A stretch of 64,000 nt of DNA, from the NCBI GenBank assembly GCA_002698425.1, contig NZXU01000092.1, positions 1-64,000 on the forward strand. The letters are read 5' to 3'. This DNA is from Ahrensia sp. Its GTDB lineage: Bacteria; Pseudomonadota; Alphaproteobacteria; Rhizobiales; Rhizobiaceae. This document shows, in pieces, positions 19,823 to 29,427 of the stretch. Each line of letters starts with the position of its first letter. The stretch's first letter is position 1. Position numbers and translations under genes: made by a program. The notes beneath the pieces were generated by a model. It saw only the letters and a list, made by a program, of their open reading frames with translations. It did no database searches and was not told where the DNA came from.

Positions 19823-20905
19823 ATGTTTTACTGGCTGACGGAGTTTTCCGAGACTTTCCAGGTCTTCAACCTGTTTCGGTATCTCACCTTCAGGACAGGC
19901 GCGGCGCTGATCACGTCGGCCTTCATCGTGTTCCTCTTTGGACCGCGCATCATCGCATCGCTGCGAGTTCGGCAGGGCAGGGGGCAGCCGATCCGCGCAG
20001 ACGGTCCGCAGACGCATTTCAAGAAGGCCGGCACGCCGACCATGGGCGGGCTGATGATGCTGATCGGCATCGTCGGCTCCACCTTGCTGTGGGGAAACCT
20101 GAGCAGCATCTATGTCTGGGTCGTCCTGCTGGTGACGCTCGGCTTCGGGCTGATCGGCTTCTACGACGACTATCTGAAGGTCACCAAGCAGAGCGACAAG
20201 GGCTTTTCAGGCAAGGCGCGGCTCGGCATCGAGTTCCTGATCGCCGGCGCGGCGACGTTCATCATCATGCGGGCCGGCGATGCGCCGTTCTCCTCCAGCC
20301 TGACCTTTCCCTTCTTCAAGGACTGGATCGTCAATCTGGGCTGGTTCTTCATTCCCTTCGGGGCGTTCGTCGTGGTCGGCGCCGGCAATGCGGTGAACCT
20401 GACCGACGGGCTCGACGGGCTGGCCATCGTGCCGATCATGATCGCGGCCTCTTCCTTCGGCGTCATCGCCTATCTTTCGGGTAACGCGATCTTTGCCGAA
20501 TATCTGCAGATCCATTTCGTCGTTGGCACAGGCGAACTCTCCGTCATTCTCGGCGCGGTGATCGGGGCGGGGCTTGGCTTTCTCTGGTTCAACGCGCCGC
20601 CGGCGGCGATCTTCATGGGCGACACCGGATCGCTTGCGCTTGGCGGCCTGATCGGCACGGTCGCTGTCGCGACCAAGCACGAGATCGTCATGGCGATCAT
20701 CGGCGGCCTCTTCGTGGTCGAAGCGCTCTCGGTCATCGTCCAGGTCGGCTATTTCAAGATGACCGGACGCCGGGTGTTCCTGATGGCGCCGATCCACCAC
20801 CATTACGAGAAGAAGGGCTGGACGGAGAGCCAGATCGTCATCCGCTTCTGGATCATCGCGGTTATCCTCGCCCTGATCGGCCTTTCGACGTTGAAGCTCA
20901 GATGA
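19823..20905 (+). CDS. mraY: Phospho-MurNAc-pentapeptide transferase
   Basis: A 360-residue polytopic inner-membrane enzyme (ten helices in the family) that forms lipid I on undecaprenyl phosphate. Hallmarks are [14 protein letters not shown], the Asp-rich [21 protein letters not shown] and the C-terminal [18 protein letters not shown] at 19823 (MFYWLTEF) is preceded by GGAGGGGGATTGGG. The murD start overlaps its stop codon (ATGA). Confidence 0.97.
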   Translation: MFYWLTEFSETFQVFNLFRYLTFRTGAALITSAFIVFLFGPRIIASLRVRQGRGQPIRADGPQTHFKKAGTPTMGGLMMLIGIVGSTLLWGNLSSIYVWVVLLVTLGFGLIGFYDDYLKVTKQSDKGFSGKARLGIEFLIAGAATFIIMRAGDAPFSSSLTFPFFKDWIVNLGWFFIPFGAFVVVGAGNAVNLTDGLDGLAIVPIMIAASSFGVIAYLSGNAIFAEYLQIHFVVGTGELSVILGAVIGAGLGFLWFNAPPAAIFMGDTGSLALGGLIGTVAVATKHEIVMAIIGGLFVVEALSVIVQVGYFKMTGRRVFLMAPIHHHYEKKGWTESQIVIRFWIIAVILALIGLSTLKLR

Positions 20906-22257
20906 TCCCTGTCGGCACAGCGAACGGAAAGACCATCGCCCTGTTCGGCTTGGGCGGCTCGGGCGTCGCCACAGCCCGGGCACTGATGGCCGGCGGCGCC
21001 ATCCTGACCTGCTGGGACGACAATCCGGATACGGTCGAAACGGCGAAAGCCGAGGGCATTCCGGTCGGCGACCTGCACGAGCTCGACTGGTCGCGCGTCG
21101 ACAGCCTTGTTTTGGCGCCGGGCGTGCCGCTGACCCATCCGAAGCCGCATTGGTCGGCCGATCTCGCGCGCGCCGCGGATGTCGAAATCATCGGCGATGT
21201 GGAACTGTTTTGCCGCGAGCGGCGGGTGCTGGCGGCCAAGGCCTCCTTCGTGGCGATCACCGGCACCAACGGCAAGTCGACGACGACCGCGCTGATCGCG
21301 CATATCCTGCGCGAAACCGGGCGCGACGTGCAGCTTGGCGGCAATATCGGCACGCCGATCCTGCAACTGGCGCCGCCGGCGGATCATCGTTTCCATGTCG
21401 TCGAGTGTTCCTCCTACCAGATCGATCTCGCGCCTTCGCTCAACCCGAGCATCGGCGTGCTGCTCAACCTGTCGCCGGACCATCTCGACCGGCACGGCAC
21501 GATGGACAATTACGCGGCGATCAAGGCGCGGCTGCTCGAAGGCAGCGACTACGCGATCTGCGGCATAGACGACGATCATTGCCGGCGGATCGCGATCGGG
21601 CTGGAAGAGGACCAGGCGCGCATCGAGACGATCTCGGTAACGGGCGGCGGGCCGGGACTGGATCTTTCCGGTGCGCCGTCGCTGCGCGGCGCGCACAATC
21701 TGCAGAACGCGCTCGCCGCGGCGGCGGCCTGCCGCGCATTGGGCCTCTCCGGCGACGAGATCCGGGCCGGCCTGAACAGTTTCCCAGGCCTGGCGCATCG
21801 CATGCAGATCATCGCCCGGCGCGGGCCGGCGCTCTTCGTCAACGATTCCAAGGCGACGAATGCGGATGCGGCCGAGAAATCGCTGTCCAGTTTCGCGTCG
21901 ATCCACTGGATCGCGGGCGGCCTTCCCAAGGAAGGCGGGATCGAGCCGTTGCGCCCGCTGTTTGGCCGGCTTGCCAAGGCCTATCTGATCGGCGAGGCCG
22001 CGCCTGCCTTCGCGGCGACCCTGGGTGAGGCGGTGCCCTACGAGATCTCCGGCACGCTCGATACGGCGGTTACGCATGCCGCTGCGGACGCGGCGGCGTC
22101 GAAGAGCGGTGAACCGGTCGTTCTGCTGGCGCCGGCGGCGGCCAGCTTCGACCAGTTCAGGAACTTCGAGAAACGTGGTGAAGCCTTTGTTAATGCCGTG
22201 ATGGCATTGAAGGAGATCGAACCGCTCATGGCAGGGCAATCGGGGGACGATGCATAA
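20902..22257 (+). CDS. murD: UDP-N-acetylmuramoyl-L-alanine - D-glutamate ligase
   Basis: A 451-residue Mur ligase adding D-Glu. The N-terminal Rossmann-like start [16 protein letters not shown], the P-loop [31 protein letters not shown] and the substrate motif [16 protein letters not shown] are intact. ATG at 20902 overlaps mraY and the last base overlaps ftsW (TAATG). Confidence 0.97.
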   Translation: MIPVGTANGKTIALFGLGGSGVATARALMAGGAILTCWDDNPDTVETAKAEGIPVGDLHELDWSRVDSLVLAPGVPLTHPKPHWSADLARAADVEIIGDVELFCRERRVLAAKASFVAITGTNGKSTTTALIAHILRETGRDVQLGGNIGTPILQLAPPADHRFHVVECSSYQIDLAPSLNPSIGVLLNLSPDHLDRHGTMDNYAAIKARLLEGSDYAICGIDDDHCRRIAIGLEEDQARIETISVTGGGPGLDLSGAPSLRGAHNLQNALAAAAACRALGLSGDEIRAGLNSFPGLAHRMQIIARRGPALFVNDSKATNADAAEKSLSSFASIHWIAGGLPKEGGIEPLRPLFGRLAKAYLIGEAAPAFAATLGEAVPYEISGTLDTAVTHAAADAAASKSGEPVVLLAPAAASFDQFRNFEKRGEAFVNAVMALKEIEPLMAGQSGDDA

Positions 22258-23411
22258 TGTATAATCGCAGCGACCGCAGCGCCGTGGCCGAGTGGTGGTG
22301 GACCATCGACCGCTGGTTCCTGGCTTCCTTTATCGCCCTGATCGGTTTCGGCGTCGTGCTCTCGTTTGCGGCGAGCCCTGCGGTCGCCGAGCGTATCGGG
22401 CTCAACGCCTATCACTTCGTCGAGCGCCACGCGCTGTTCCTGATCCCGGCCTTCGTGGTGATGATCGGCGTTTCCTTCCTCGATCCGCGGCAGATCAGGC
22501 GACTTGCGCTCGTCGTTCTGCTCGGCTCCGTCGCGCTGATGGTGATGGCCCTGTTCTTCGGTGTCGAGGTCAAGGGATCACGGCGCTGGGTGAGCATGTT
22601 CGGGATGTCGCTGCAGCCATCGGAATTCATGAAGCCGGCCTTCGTTATCCTGTGCGCCTGGCTGTTCGCGGAATCGAAGCGCCGGCCGGAAATCCCCGGC
22701 AGCCTGATCGCGATGATCCTGTTCGGCGCCATGGCGGCGTTGCTGATCGCACAGCCAGACCTCGGCCAGACCGTGTTGCTGGCCGGCACATGGGGAGCGA
22801 TGTTCTTCATCGCCGGCCTGTCGTGGCTGTGGATCCTCGTGCTCGGCGGGGTCGCCGCAACGGGCATGGTCGGCGCCTATTTCGTCTTCCCGCACGTGGC
22901 CGGGCGCATCAACCGGTTCCTGACCGGCGAGGGCGACACGTTCCAGGTCGATACGGGCCGCGAGGCGATCATCCGCGGCGGCTGGTTCGGCCAGGGGCCG
23001 GGCGAGGGCACCGTCAAACGCATCCTTCCCGACAGCCACACCGACTTCGTCTTTTCCGTCCTCGCCGAGGAATTCGGCATCATTCTGTGCGGCGTGCTGG
23101 TCTCGATCTTCGCGTTCATCGTGATCCGGGCGCTGATGCAGGCGATGCGCGACCACGACCCGTTCCAGCGTTTCGCCGTCAGCGGACTGGCGATCCTGAT
23201 CGGCTTCCAGTCGACGATCAACATCGCGGTGAACCTGCAACTGATGCCGGCCAAGGGCATGACCCTTCCCTTCGTCTCCTATGGCGGCTCCTCGATGATC
23301 GCGGTGGCGCTGACCGCAGGCATGCTGCTGGCGCTGACACGGCGCAGACCCGAGACACGGGCCGGACGGGTTCAGTTCCACGCCGCCTCGCACTTCCAGC
23401 CCGCCACCTAG
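22257..23411 (+). CDS. ftsW: Septal peptidoglycan polymerase FtsW
   Basis: A 384-residue SEDS-family glycosyltransferase with about ten membrane helices that polymerises lipid II at the septum together with FtsI. Visible motifs: KGSRRWVSMFGMSLQPSEFM, the catalytic-loop Asp region and GRINRFL, LPDSHTDFVFSVLAEEFG, and the terminal LPFVSYGGSSM. It is translationally coupled to murD and murG begins 9 nt after it. Confidence 0.96.
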   Translation: MYNRSDRSAVAEWWWTIDRWFLASFIALIGFGVVLSFAASPAVAERIGLNAYHFVERHALFLIPAFVVMIGVSFLDPRQIRRLALVVLLGSVALMVMALFFGVEVKGSRRWVSMFGMSLQPSEFMKPAFVILCAWLFAESKRRPEIPGSLIAMILFGAMAALLIAQPDLGQTVLLAGTWGAMFFIAGLSWLWILVLGGVAATGMVGAYFVFPHVAGRINRFLTGEGDTFQVDTGREAIIRGGWFGQGPGEGTVKRILPDSHTDFVFSVLAEEFGIILCGVLVSIFAFIVIRALMQAMRDHDPFQRFAVSGLAILIGFQSTINIAVNLQLMPAKGMTLPFVSYGGSSMIAVALTAGMLLALTRRRPETRAGRVQFHAASHFQPAT

Positions 23412-23420
23412 GACCAGTTC

Positions 23421-24533
23421 ATGGCGAAAGGCACCATCCTGATCTCTGCCGGTGGAACCGGCGGCCATCTGTTTCCGGCGGAAGCGCTCGCCTATGAGCT
23501 CAAGGCGCGCGGCTGGAGCGTGCCGCTGGCGACGGACGAACGGGCGGCGCGTTATGCGGACCGGTTCCCCGAGGACAAGCTGCATGTCATCCATTCGGCG
23601 ACGCCGTCCGGCAAGAACCCGATCAAGGTGATCGGTGCCGTCTGGTCGCTCTTCAAGGGGATGCGCCAATCGAGCGCTTTGCTCCGGATCATCAAGCCGA
23701 AGGCCGTGGTCGGTTTCGGCGGCTACCCGACCGTGCCGCCCCTTTGGTCGGCGGCAGGTCATTTCCCCACCGTGATCCATGAGCAGAACGCGGTCATGGG
23801 ACGCGCCAACAAGATGCTCTCCAGTCGCGTGACGGCGATCGCCGGCGGCTTTTTGAAGGCGGAAGGTACGCTGGCCGACAAGATCGTCGAGACCGGCAAT
23901 CCGGTGCGGCCGGCGGTGATCGCCGTCTCCGGCAAGCCTTACGAGGCGCCGGCAAAATCCGGGCCGCTTCGGCTCGTTATCTTCGGCGGTAGCCAGGGCG
24001 CCCGGTTCTTTTCCGACACGGTGCCCGAGGCGATTGCCATGTTGCCCGAGACTTTGCGGGACCGCGTCGAGGTCGTCCAGCAGGCGCGGCCAGAGGACGA
24101 GGCTCTGGTCAAGGCGCGCTATGCCGAGCTTGGCGTGACAGCGGAGGTCGCGCCCTTCTTCACCGATCTGCCGGAGCGTGTCGCGGCGGCGCATCTGGTC
24201 ATGTCGCGGTCCGGGGCCTCGACCGTATCGGAAATCGCCGCCATCGGCCGACCGGCGATCTTCGTGCCTTATCCGCATGCGCTGGATCATGACCAGGCGG
24301 CGAACGCGGCGGCTCTCGAAGCGGCCGGCGGCGCCTTGGTGCGCCGTCAGGATACGCTCGACGCGCAGTCGACATCAGCGCTTTTTTCGGAACTTCTCGG
24401 CGATCCGGACAGGCTTAAGGCGATGGCCGCCGCGGCGCTGAAGGCGGGCAAGCCCGAGGCCACCGCCTTGCTTGCCGACCTGGTTGAGGCTATTGCCTCC
24501 GGCCAAACAGCCGCCCGGTTCAAGGCCGGCTGA
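23421..24533 (+). CDS. murG: Lipid II synthase (GlcNAc transferase) MurG
   Basis: A 370-residue GT-B glycosyltransferase on the inner face of the membrane that adds GlcNAc to lipid I. The N-terminal ISAGGTGGHLFPAEAL, GFGGYPTVPP, HEQNAVMGRANKML, IFGGSQGARFFSD and the donor-binding SRSGASTVSEIAAIGRPAIFVPYP segments are all present. It sits between ftsW and murC in the usual order. Confidence 0.97.
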   Translation: MAKGTILISAGGTGGHLFPAEALAYELKARGWSVPLATDERAARYADRFPEDKLHVIHSATPSGKNPIKVIGAVWSLFKGMRQSSALLRIIKPKAVVGFGGYPTVPPLWSAAGHFPTVIHEQNAVMGRANKMLSSRVTAIAGGFLKAEGTLADKIVETGNPVRPAVIAVSGKPYEAPAKSGPLRLVIFGGSQGARFFSDTVPEAIAMLPETLRDRVEVVQQARPEDEALVKARYAELGVTAEVAPFFTDLPERVAAAHLVMSRSGASTVSEIAAIGRPAIFVPYPHALDHDQAANAAALEAAGGALVRRQDTLDAQSTSALFSELLGDPDRLKAMAAAALKAGKPEATALLADLVEAIASGQTAARFKAG

Positions 24534-24557
24534 GACACGAAAACAGGACAGTTCTTC

Positions 24558-25970
24558 ATGAAGATGCCGCAGACAATCGGCCTTGTGCATTTCGTCGGAA
24601 TCGGCGGCATCGGCATGAGCGGTATCGCCGAGGTGCTGCACAATCTCGGCTATCAGGTGCAAGGCTCCGACCAGTCGGACAACGCCAATGTGCAGCGGCT
24701 GAGGGACAAGGGCATTACGGTTTTCGTCGGGCATTCGGCCGACAATCTCGGTGACGCCGAAGTCGTCGTCGTCTCGACGGCGATCAAGCGCGACAATCCG
24801 GAACTGGTCGCCGCGCGCGAAAAGTTCCTGCCGATCGTGCGCCGCGCCGAAATGCTGGCCGAGATCATGCGCTTCCGTAACGCGGTCGCCATCGGCGGCA
24901 CCCATGGCAAGACGACGACGACCTCGATGGTCGCAACCTTGCTGGAGGCCGGTGGCCTGGACCCGACGGTGATCAATGGCGGCATCATCAATGCCTACGG
25001 CACCAATGCCCGCATGGGTGAGGGAGAGTGGATGGTGGTCGAGGCCGACGAGAGCGACGGCACCTTCCTGAAATTGCCCGCCGATATCGCCGTGGTCACC
25101 AATATCGATCCGGAACATCTCGACCATTACGGCTCCTTCGAAGCCGTTCGCGAAGCCTTTCGGCAATTCGTCGAGAACGTGCCGTTCTACGGCTTCGGCG
25201 TGATGTGCATCGATCATCCGGAGGTGCAGGCGCTTGTGTCGCGCATCATCGACCGGCGCATCGTCACCTATGGCGAGAACCCGCAGGCCGATGTGCGTTT
25301 CTCCGGCCATCGGATGGACGGTGCGACGTCGGTGTTCGACGTGACGATCCGCGACCGCAAGAGCGGTGCGGTGACGGAGATACGCGAGTTGCGGCTGCCG
25401 ATGCCGGGCCGGCACAATGTGTCCAACGCGACGGCGGCGGTCGCGGTGGCCCATGAACTGGGCATGGATCCCGAGGGTATCAAGCGAGGCCTTTCAGCGT
25501 TTGGCGGGGTCAAGCGGCGCTTCACGCCGACCGGAACCTGGAACGGCGTTCGCATTTTCGATGACTACGGACACCACCCCGTCGAGATCAAGGCGGTGTT
25601 GCACGCGGCGCGCGACGCGGCGGGCGAGGGGCGCGTCATCGCGGTCATGCAGCCGCATCGCTATTCGCGGCTTCACGACCTGTTCGACGATTTCGCGGCC
25701 TGCTTCAACGAAGCCGAAACCGTCATGGTGGCGCCGGTCTATGCGGCCGGCGAGCAGCCGATGGACGGGGTCGGGGCGGCGGAACTCGTCTCGCGCATGA
25801 AGGCTGGCGGCCATCGCGATGCGCGTCTGATCGAGGGGCCCGAGGCGGTTGCGCCGATTATCCGAGAAATCGCCAAGCCGGGCGATTTCGTCATCTATCT
25901 CGGCGCTGGGAATATCACCCAGTGGGCCTATGCATTGCCGAAGGAGCTCGGGGGCGAACCGGCTTCATGA
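24558..25970 (+). CDS. murC: UDP-N-acetylmuramate - L-alanine ligase
   Basis: A 470-residue Mur ligase that starts the peptide stem. The N-terminal [17 protein letters not shown], the P-loop [41 protein letters not shown] and [13 protein letters not shown] are intact. The end overlaps the murB start (ATGA), giving coupled translation. Confidence 0.97.
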   Translation: MKMPQTIGLVHFVGIGGIGMSGIAEVLHNLGYQVQGSDQSDNANVQRLRDKGITVFVGHSADNLGDAEVVVVSTAIKRDNPELVAAREKFLPIVRRAEMLAEIMRFRNAVAIGGTHGKTTTTSMVATLLEAGGLDPTVINGGIINAYGTNARMGEGEWMVVEADESDGTFLKLPADIAVVTNIDPEHLDHYGSFEAVREAFRQFVENVPFYGFGVMCIDHPEVQALVSRIIDRRIVTYGENPQADVRFSGHRMDGATSVFDVTIRDRKSGAVTEIRELRLPMPGRHNVSNATAAVAVAHELGMDPEGIKRGLSAFGGVKRRFTPTGTWNGVRIFDDYGHHPVEIKAVLHAARDAAGEGRVIAVMQPHRYSRLHDLFDDFAACFNEAETVMVAPVYAAGEQPMDGVGAAELVSRMKAGGHRDARLIEGPEAVAPIIREIAKPGDFVIYLGAGNITQWAYALPKELGGEPAS

Positions 25971-26938
25971 CGACGATCGATGGTGAAAAGCTCCTCGAGA
26001 CGCTTTCAGGGCGGCTCGACGGCATTGCCGGACGGTTGACGCCGAATGCGCCGATGGACCAGATCACCTGGTTTGGAACCGGCGGACCTGCCGAATTGCT
26101 GTTCCAGCCGGCCGATCCGGACGATCTCGCTGCTTTCCTGAAAGTTTTGCCCGGGGATGTGCCGGCTACCGTCGTCGGATTGGGGTCCAACTTGCTGGTG
26201 CGCGACGGCGGTATTCCGGGCGTCGTGATCCGGCTTTCGGCGAAGGGGTTCGGGCAGGCCGAGGCGATTTCGGACACCCGGATCCGGGCTGGTGCCGCGA
26301 TCCCGGACAAGCGTCTGGCAAAAGCCGCGCTGGAGGCCGGCATTGGCGGTTTCCATTTCTATCACGGAATACCCGGCGGCCTTGGCGGCGCGCTCAGGAT
26401 GAATGCCGGCGCCAATGGTGTCGAGACCCGCGACAGGGTGGTCGAGGTCTATGCGGTGGACCGGCAGGGCGGCAAACACACCTTCTCCAACGCGGATATG
26501 GGATACTCCTACCGCCATTCGGGCGCAGCGGCGGACCTTATCTTCACCGGGGCTTTGTTCGAAGGCTACGGGGAAGACCGCGACAAGATCCAGCAGGAGA
26601 TGGATGCGGTTCAGCATCACCGCGAGACGGTGCAGCCGATCAAGGAGAAGACCGGCGGATCGACCTTCAAGAACCCGCCGGGCACATCGGCCTGGAAGGA
26701 AGTCGACAATGCCGGCTGCAGAGGGCTGATGATCGGCGGCGCGCAGATGAGCCCGATGCATTGCAACTTCATGATCAATACCGGGACGGCAACCGGCTAC
26801 GACCTCGAAACGCTCGGCGAAACCGTGCGCCAGAGAGTGCTGGAGCATTCCGGCGTGCGTCTGGAATGGGAAATCAAGCGGATCGGGCTGTTCAAACCGG
26901 GACAGGAGGTCCAGGAATTCATGGGGCAGATGCTTTAG
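25967..26938 (+). CDS. murB: UDP-N-acetylenolpyruvoylglucosamine reductase
   Basis: A 323-residue FAD enzyme (type I MurB) that reduces the MurA product with NADPH. FAD-binding [12 protein letters not shown] and [15 protein letters not shown], the [18 protein letters not shown] loop, SYRHSG and [12 protein letters not shown] are present. I chose ATG at 25967, overlapping the murC stop. It is the last gene of the first dcw block; instead of ddl, the next 4.1 kb carries unrelated genes. Confidence 0.96.
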   Translation: MTTIDGEKLLETLSGRLDGIAGRLTPNAPMDQITWFGTGGPAELLFQPADPDDLAAFLKVLPGDVPATVVGLGSNLLVRDGGIPGVVIRLSAKGFGQAEAISDTRIRAGAAIPDKRLAKAALEAGIGGFHFYHGIPGGLGGALRMNAGANGVETRDRVVEVYAVDRQGGKHTFSNADMGYSYRHSGAAADLIFTGALFEGYGEDRDKIQQEMDAVQHHRETVQPIKEKTGGSTFKNPPGTSAWKEVDNAGCRGLMIGGAQMSPMHCNFMINTGTATGYDLETLGETVRQRVLEHSGVRLEWEIKRIGLFKPGQEVQEFMGQML

Positions 26939-27460
26939 GCCGAACTGTCCCGGGCCCAATATGCAAGAAGGCGGTGACCTTGGTCGCCGCCCCCCTGCAT
27001 CAGATCGAATGTACCGGTCCATACCGCTTGCCCGAAGGCAGGGACGGTATCCACCGCCACTTCGACCGACGTTTGTCCCTTGGCCCCACTAGAGCCTTTC
27101 GGGCCCGCTGCCTCGATATCCGAAGATATCCCGACCGCGTTGGCGTTACGGTTTGACCCGCCGTTCGCCACTTACCGGTGCATCGGTCCGTTCAATCTCC
27201 GTCTCCGGATCATGCCGCTACCGATACGCCCCATCCGTTCGTCCGAGGTCATTCCAAAAAGAAACACCAAGGCTTCCCGCATGGGCTGCAACTCGTTCCG
27301 GTTCGGGAACTCTCCTGCCGGGCAGTCGATCACCCGTTCCCAAGCTGCAGTAGGGTCAGTCTTGTCGCGATGGAGCGGCGTGTCCAGCGGGATCGGGAGG
27401 TTGTCCCCGGTGTCCCCGCAGTTAACAGGCCATGCTTGTGAGGTAAGGGCTCGCTGACGG
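26935..27460 (-). pseudogene. Probable degraded gene on the minus strand beside murB
   Basis: One minus-strand frame runs from just after the diguanylate cyclase stop to the murB stop with a single internal TAA (27172-27174). The upstream piece includes DTPLHRDKTDPTAAWERVID and MREALVFLFGMTSDERMGR. The piece after the TAA begins with an adjacent in-frame GTG at 27171 and includes FGQAVWTGTFDLMQGGGDQ. No ATG or GTG opens the first piece before a GTG at 27333. The composition looks protein-like, with about 72% G/C at third positions by my count in the first piece, but codon use is weaker than in neighbours. No family recognised. It may be a remnant, two small coupled genes, or chance. Confidence 0.3.
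26970..26991 (+). terminator. Possible hairpin after murB
   Basis: GGCGGTGACC (26970-26979) and GGTCGCCGCC (26982-26991) form a near-perfect inverted repeat with one G-T pair, 31 nt after the murB stop. The two-base gap means the innermost pairs must open to form the loop. A C-run, not a T-run, follows, so it may be a pause or processing site rather than a classical terminator. Confidence 0.35.
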
Positions 27461-27466
27461 TCCGGA

Positions 27467-28543
27467 TCAGTGGGCGATCCGGTTTCGGCCCGCGTTCTTG
27501 GCCTCGTACAGTTTCTCGTCGGCGCGCGTCAAGAGCTGTTCGGGCTCATCGTCGTGACGGTATTGCGAGATGCCGAAGGAGGCCGTCAGCTGGCCGATCG
27601 GCTTCTTGCCCTCGGAAAGGACGAGCCGGGATTTTTCCAGCTGCTCCATGATGTGGCGGCACAGCGCGTGCGCCTGCTCGACCCGCGTCTCGGGCAGGAT
27701 GAGCGCGAACTCCTCGCCGCCATAGCGCGCCGCGAGATCGCGGCCCTTCACGTTGCTCATCAGGATGGCGGCGAAATAGCGAAGCACGTCGTCGCCGACG
27801 ATATGGCCATGCGTGTCGTTGATCCGCTTGAAGTGATCGATGTCGATCAGGACGAGGCACATGGACGAACCATGCGTCCGGGCCTCGGCCATTTCGCGGG
27901 CCAGCGATATCTCGAAATAGCGCCGGTTGGCGAGGTTGGTCATCGCATCGCGCATTTCCTTCTCGCGCGATTTTTCCAGGCTGGCGCGCAGCTTGCGCAC
28001 CTGGGCCCGGGTCTGGGTCAGGTTCTCATTGAGCTTGACCGTTTCCGAGCGCATCTTGGCGTTTTCGCTGAGCAGGACCTGGATGGCTGCGCGCACCTGC
28101 GCCGGCGAGGACATGTCGTCCAGCGAGGTCGCGGTGTTCTTCAGGGATCCCGAGTAATTCTCGCTGGAGGTGAGGTGGCCCTGAACGAGCTTGGCGATTT
28201 CCGCCATTTCGTGATCGAGGTGCCGGCTCAGCAGTTCCTGATGCTTGCGCTCCTGTTCGGTCGCCAGCAGATACTCCTGATGCACCTGGTCGAGTTCATA
28301 AGGGCCGACCGAGCCGCTTTTTTCGATCATCCCGTTGATCTTCTTGGCGACCTCTTCGGGAACACCCGCGGCATAGGAATACCAGACCGCATAGGTCTTC
28401 GGGACAGGCGGCGTCTGATAGGTGTCGGCAAGGAGCAGCGCCTTGGCCGCAAGCGCCTCTATCGCCTTGAACTCGTGCGCCCCCGGATTCTCTTCGGCCG
28501 TTTCTTCCGGCTGGACAGGAGCGGATTTCATGAAGTCAAGCAT
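27467..28543 (-). CDS. Diguanylate cyclase (GGEEF) with helical N-terminal half
   Basis: A 358-residue soluble protein. Residues 1-190 are mostly helical and charged with no recognised sensor domain; a coiled-coil of about 160-200 leads into the GGDEF domain (DAMTNLANRRYFE, LIDIDHFKRINDTHGH, ARYGGEEFALILPETR). The active-site GGEEF is intact, so it should make cyclic di-GMP. The inhibitory I-site is absent: KGRD replaces RxxD five residues before GGEEF. It lies 33 nt downstream of a membrane coiled-coil gene on the same strand, so the pair is probably an operon. It is in opposite orientation to the dcw genes it interrupts. Confidence 0.92.
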   Translation of the reverse strand: MLDFMKSAPVQPEETAEENPGAHEFKAIEALAAKALLLADTYQTPPVPKTYAVWYSYAAGVPEEVAKKINGMIEKSGSVGPYELDQVHQEYLLATEQERKHQELLSRHLDHEMAEIAKLVQGHLTSSENYSGSLKNTATSLDDMSSPAQVRAAIQVLLSENAKMRSETVKLNENLTQTRAQVRKLRASLEKSREKEMRDAMTNLANRRYFEISLAREMAEARTHGSSMCLVLIDIDHFKRINDTHGHIVGDDVLRYFAAILMSNVKGRDLAARYGGEEFALILPETRVEQAHALCRHIMEQLEKSRLVLSEGKKPIGQLTASFGISQYRHDDEPEQLLTRADEKLYEAKNAGRNRIAH

Positions 28544-28576
28544 GGGCTGTAACCAGTTCCGTCAGCTTGGTCGCGC

Positions 28577-29131
28577 TCAGGCGGCAGACCGGGTTTCGTC
28601 AGAAATGGCCGTCTCGACAGCGCCGACGGCCCAGTTTGTGATCTTGTCCTGGAGTTCGGTGTTTTGTGCCCGCAATCCGGCGATCTCGGCGTTGATCTTC
28701 TCTTCTTCCTGCTGGCGGATTTCCTCGAGCCTGGCTTTCAGGCCCTCGTTTTCCTCGATCAGCGCGGCATGGGCGGGACCGAGATAGGCCTCGAGGCGGG
28801 CTTCCGTTGCAGAGATTTTCTGCTCGAGCTCTTCCTTCTGCTTTTCCAGCGCGGCTGCGTAGGCGGCATGTCTTGCGGCCGCGTTCTTGCCGCTGGCGAA
28901 GGCGTAGAGCGAAATCGAGAGGATGATCAGAACCAGCATCGGGACGATCATCACATGGAGGGAATGGGTCAGGTCGACGAAGCCGAGGTCGTGCATTCCC
29001 GCAACCATGACCGTCAGGGCGAGTGCGAAACCGCCGAATCCCGCGACTTGCAGGATCGTCATTATCAACGAGCTGCCGCCGGCGGCCGATGCCGACTGGT
29101 CGGTTGGTTTCGCGGCCGGTTTCTTGGCCAT
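28577..29131 (-). CDS. Two-helix membrane protein with C-terminal coiled coil
   Basis: A 184-residue protein: basic Ala/Lys-rich N-terminus, two transmembrane helices (about 21-45 and 55-78), then a long Glu/Ala/Lys/Gln coiled coil (about 88-165) and a short tail. I chose ATG at 29131 (MAKKPAAKP); a longer frame to 29227 has no supporting features. No family recognised. Its position just upstream of the diguanylate cyclase, and the coiled coils in both products, suggest the two could interact at the membrane (inference). Confidence 0.75.
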   Translation of the reverse strand: MAKKPAAKPTDQSASAAGGSSLIMTILQVAGFGGFALALTVMVAGMHDLGFVDLTHSLHVMIVPMLVLIILSISLYAFASGKNAAARHAAYAAALEKQKEELEQKISATEARLEAYLGPAHAALIEENEGLKARLEEIRQQEEEKINAEIAGLRAQNTELQDKITNWAVGAVETAISDETRSAA

Positions 29132-29427
29132 GTGCAGTCCCCCGTCGTCCCAGAACGCCTGTCTTTCCCGACGGCCGGCCGCGGCGTCGCGCGAATCGCG
29201 CAAGCGCTGCCGGTGAAGCCATTTCACATGTAGGGTGTCCGATACGTTGCCGGACGCGGGGCGGCGTCATGCCGCCTGATGGCGCAATTTTGATGCTGCC
29301 GACCATATAGGTGGGGTTTTAAGAAAGCTCGAAGTCTCATGGTTAACGTTCCGGAAGTTCGGCGGTTTCCGGTTCGGCAGCTGCGAAAGGCGTGGAACCG
29401 GTTGTCGAAATCGGGCATAGCGCGGCG

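Noticed and set aside
27080..27457. 125-codon plus-strand frame after murB
   Set aside because: Ser/Arg/Pro-rich with many rare-looking residues and no ribosome binding site; the minus-strand frame in the same place looks more protein-like, though also weak.
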